In this document: one piece after another, positions 6,340 through 8,350 of the stretch
How the letters are laid out: each line of letters opens with the position of its first letter
Position numbering within the stretch: position 1 is the first letter of the stretch
Source: Planctomycetia bacterium
Lineage (GTDB): Bacteria > Planctomycetota > Phycisphaerae > Phycisphaerales > SM1A02
Direction: 5' to 3'
DNA: 8,350 nt
Assembly: GCA_005804005.1 (NCBI GenBank)
Contig: SYPI01000194.1
Coordinates: forward strand, 1-8,350
Notes under the pieces: generated by a model
Told to the model about the DNA's origin: nothing
The model's database searches: none
The model's input: only the letters and a program-made list of their open reading frames with translations
Position numbers and translations under genes: made by a program

Positions 6340-7818
6340 TCAACCGTGAATCACGCGGCCCTCGCTGGCGAGGGCCGCTTCATGCAGCGCCTCATGCATG
6401 GTCGGGTGAGCGTGCACCGTGGAGATGATGTCCTCGGCGGTCGCCTCGAGGCGCTTGGCCAGCCCCATCTCACCGATCAGTTCGCTGGCATCCTCGCCGA
6501 TGATGTGCGCGCCGAGGATTTCGCCGTATGGCGTGCTGGTGATGATTTTCACTAGACCTTCAGTGGCCCCCACAGCGATGGCCTTGCCGTGCGCCTTCAG
6601 CGGGTACTTGCCGACCTTGCAGGCGATGCCCTTGGCCTTTACCTCGCGCTCGGTCAGGCCGATCGAGGCGATCTGCGGAGTGCAGTAGGTGCAGCCGGGG
6701 AACGCGGCGTAATCCACGCCGAGCGTGTGATGACCCTTCATGCGCTCCACGCAGGCCACCGCCTCTTCGCTGGCGATGTGCGCCAGCCACGGCGGGCCGA
6801 CGACATCGCCGATGGCGTAGATGCCCGGCACGCTGGTTTGGTAACTCGGCTCGCGCTTCTCGCGGTAGTCGGTCCAGATGTAGCCCTTTTCCAGCCGCAG
6901 TTTCAGCGCCGGGTCGATCAAGGCGTCGGTGCGGGCTTGAACGCCGATGGCCACTAGCACCACTGAGGCATCTACCGACTCTGTCTTGGTGGGATCCGCC
7001 GCCGAAGCCAGCACTGCCGTGGCCCCCTTGGCCGACTTGGCAACCGACTTCACCGTAGTCCCGGTGCGGAACTGAATCCCCTGCGCGGTGAACACCTTCT
7101 GGGCAATCGCTGAGATGTCGTCATCCTCAACCGGCAGGATGCGATCGACCATCTCCACCACGGTCACCTTGGTGCCGAAGGCGTTATAGAAGTACGCAAA
7201 CTCCATGCCGATGGCTCCGGAGCCAACGATGATCATCGAGTCGGGGCGCTTGGGCAGGTTCATCGCCTCTGCGCTGGAGATCACCGTGACCCCGTCAGTG
7301 ACGCAACCGGGCAGGGCGCGCGGCGCGGCGCCGGTGGCAATCAGCACCCGATCGGCGGTGATGGTGCGGCCAGTGCCCTCGCCGGAGCCGTTGTAGTAGG
7401 CCCCCTTGGCCGGGCAAACCTTCACCTGGCACGGCGCGCTGGCGGTCTTGCCGGCCAGAATGGTGGCGTGCCCGGCGATGTGCTCAATCTTGTTCTTCTT
7501 CAGCAGATAGGCAATCCCATTGTTCAACTGAGTGGTGACCCCGCGGCTGCGGCCGATCACCTTCTCCCAGTTCACCTTCACCGCATCGGGCTTGAACTCG
7601 AATCCCCACTGCTCGCCGTGCCGGATCGCTTCCATATATAGCTCGGCGTTGTGCAGCAGAGCCTTGGTCGGGATGCAGCCCCAATTCAGGCAGACGCCGC
7701 CGAGTTTGTCACGCTCGACCACGGCCACCTTCATGCCCAGTTGAGCGGCGCGTATCGCCCCGACATAGCCGCCTGGTCCGGAACCGATGACGATCAGATC
7801 AAAGTGCGCCTCTGCCAT
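6340..7818 (-). CDS. lpdA: Dihydrolipoyl dehydrogenase (E3)
   Basis: The flavoprotein that reoxidises dihydrolipoamide with NAD+ in pyruvate and 2-oxoglutarate dehydrogenase complexes and the glycine cleavage system. The 492-residue protein has the FAD-binding GSGPGG (12-17), the redox disulfide motif GGVCLNWGCIPTK (Cys43, Cys48), ATGAAPRALPG (161-171), the NAD-binding GSGAIGMEFA (199-208) after the VIIVG-type strand, the second FAD motif IYAIGDVV (333-340) and the dimer-interface catalytic pair His471/Glu476 in HAHPTMHE. Residues ~124-150 look like an insertion relative to commonly known Lpd enzymes, carrying two cysteines (130, 135). A CTYC pair (376-379) lies where many homologues have IYTHP-like sequence. 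GGAG (complement of 7824-7827) sits five bases before the ATG. No E1 or E2 genes are adjacent, so this may be a shared E3. Confidence 0.97.
   Translation of the reverse strand: MAEAHFDLIVIGSGPGGYVGAIRAAQLGMKVAVVERDKLGGVCLNWGCIPTKALLHNAELYMEAIRHGEQWGFEFKPDAVKVNWEKVIGRSRGVTTQLNNGIAYLLKKNKIEHIAGHATILAGKTASAPCQVKVCPAKGAYYNGSGEGTGRTITADRVLIATGAAPRALPGCVTDGVTVISSAEAMNLPKRPDSMIIVGSGAIGMEFAYFYNAFGTKVTVVEMVDRILPVEDDDISAIAQKVFTAQGIQFRTGTTVKSVAKSAKGATAVLASAADPTKTESVDASVVLVAIGVQARTDALIDPALKLRLEKGYIWTDYREKREPSYQTSVPGIYAIGDVVGPPWLAHIASEEAVACVERMKGHHTLGVDYAAFPGCTYCTPQIASIGLTEREVKAKGIACKVGKYPLKAHGKAIAVGATEGLVKIITSTPYGEILGAHIIGEDASELIGEMGLAKRLEATAEDIISTVHAHPTMHEALHEAALASEGRVIHG
6355..6378. repeat. Perfect 11-bp inverted repeat within the lpdA 3' end
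   Basis: GCGGCCCTCGC (6355-6365) and its exact reverse complement (6368-6378) flank a two-base centre. The palindrome spans codons 481-488 of lpdA exactly in phase. That peptide (AALASEGR) is close to the usual conserved Lpd C-terminus, so the sequence coincides with codon choice on a constrained stretch. It could also form a second stem for transcripts running rightward from the small exported-protein gene. Confidence 0.6.
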
Positions 7819-7842
7819 AGTTGCTCCGTGTGGGGGGCGGGC

Positions 7843-7848
7843 ATTCTA
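7843..7848 (-). promoter_or_regulatory. Possible -10 element for lpdA
   Basis: On the minus strand TAGAAT (five of six to TATAAT) lies 24 bases before the lpdA ATG. This would place the start site near 7836, leaving an ~18-base leader that contains the GGAG ribosome binding site. No good -35 hexamer is seen at normal spacing, so confidence is low. Confidence 0.3.
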
Positions 7849-7874
7849 CGGAAGCGTGCCCTCCGGGGCGACCC

Positions 7875-7883
7875 TGCTACCAT
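7875..7883 (+). promoter_or_regulatory. Possible extended -10 for the metallophosphoesterase gene
   Basis: TGCTACCAT fits the extended -10 form (TG, one base, then a hexamer matching four of six). A start site near 7890 would give a short leader containing GGAG (7896-7899), which lies seven bases before the GTG start. No -35 match is evident, and this is a weak call. Confidence 0.22.
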
Positions 7884-7906
7884 CGCGCCCCCTCTGGAGA
7901 CGCTCC

Positions 7907-8350
7907 GTGCGCGCGGCGATCATCAGCGACATCCATTCGAACTTGGCTGCACTTGAGGTGGTGTTGGCGCATATCGCCACGCAGCAGGTCGACCGGACGA
8001 TCTGCCTAGGGGACATCCTCGGTTACGGGCCCGATCCGGTGGAGTGCGTCGATCTGGTCGCCCAACGCTGCGAGTGGAGCCTGATGGGTAACCACGATTA
8101 CGGTGTGCTCTACGAGCCGACCAACTTCAACGCCGCGGCAGAAGAGGCCGCTTACTGGACCCGCCACCAGCTGGAGCACGAGCAGGACCGATCCAAGGCC
8201 GAGCGGCGCTGGGACTTTCTGGGGAGGCTGCGGGTGCGGGTGGCCTTCGACAAGTTCACCTGCGTCCACGGCACCCCGCGGAAGCCGATCAACGAGTACC
8301 TCTTCCCCGAGGATGTGGTCAATCAGCCGCAGAAGCTCAAGCAGATCTTC
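7907..8350 (+). CDS. Calcineurin-like metallophosphoesterase, 3' truncated by window edge
   Basis: A cytoplasmic binuclear-metal phosphoesterase of the YfcE/MJ0936-like class (Metallophos_2 type); the natural substrate cannot be read from sequence. It begins with GTG at 7907, seven bases after GGAG (7896-7899), and stays open to the end of the window (148 codons). The first metal-ligand blocks are present in the right order: SDIHSN (7-12, Asp8 and His10), GDILGYGPDP (35-44, Asp36), GNHD (61-64, Asn62 and His63) and VHGTP (120-124, His121). The expected closing GHTH-type motif would lie beyond the edge. The middle part with NAAAEEAAYWTRHQL (75-89) resembles other bacterial members of this class. 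It is divergent from lpdA. The family is clear; cellular role is unknown. Confidence 0.9.
   Translation, partial: MRAAIISDIHSNLAALEVVLAHIATQQVDRTICLGDILGYGPDPVECVDLVAQRCEWSLMGNHDYGVLYEPTNFNAAAEEAAYWTRHQLEHEQDRSKAERRWDFLGRLRVRVAFDKFTCVHGTPRKPINEYLFPEDVVNQPQKLKQIF

Noticed and set aside
8006..8269. Minus-strand open frame of 87 codons at the right end
   Set aside because: It is opposite the metallophosphoesterase, whose metal-binding motifs read clearly in the plus strand.

Overview
This 8.35 kb window is densely packed, GC-rich bacterial chromosome carrying mostly housekeeping genes on alternating strands. I infer Planctomycetota, possibly the Phycisphaerae. The inference rests on the style of the independent phosphoglycerate mutase N-terminus (an RDGWG start followed by NPHP), of the Der C-terminal domain and of the lipoamide dehydrogenase, as remembered from that phylum. 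It was not tested by any search, so treat it as moderate to low confidence. Nothing points to a phage, plasmid or insertion sequence, and no stretch of 300 bases or more lacks a gene.

Layout, left to right. (1) The 3' part of der (+), a ribosome-assembly GTPase entering from the left edge. It ends tail-to-tail in a 59-base coding overlap with (2) gpmI (-), the cofactor-independent phosphoglycerate mutase, which starts at GTG. (3) A YggS/PLPBP-type PLP-binding protein (+), divergent from gpmI across 90 bases. It converges on (4) tmk (-) with only 11 bases between the stops. (5) gmk (-) lies upstream of tmk and overlaps it by four bases (ATGA), so the GMP and dTMP kinases form a coupled pair. 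(6) Divergent from gmk across 106 bases is a 419-residue protein (+) with an XRE-like helix-turn-helix N-terminus and a TPR-like helical body. (7) Twelve bases after its stop begins a 101-residue tryptophan-rich protein (+) with a Sec-type signal peptide. Both (6) and (7) have strong Shine-Dalgarno sites. (8) lpdA (-), the E3 dihydrolipoyl dehydrogenase, converges on (7) with two GC-rich hairpins at the junction. (9) Divergent from lpdA across 88 bases is a GTG-started calcineurin-like metallophosphoesterase (+), cut by the right edge.

The housekeeping genes serve ribosome maturation (Der), lower glycolysis (GpmI), PLP homeostasis (YggS), nucleotide supply (Gmk, Tmk) and 2-oxoacid dehydrogenase function (Lpd). 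They are not one pathway.

The part that is not routine is 4718-6309: a putative DNA-binding TPR-type protein in one transcription unit with a small exported protein. This is the same order as in RRNPP receptor/propeptide signalling systems, but function is unproven and the exported protein is larger than typical propeptides.
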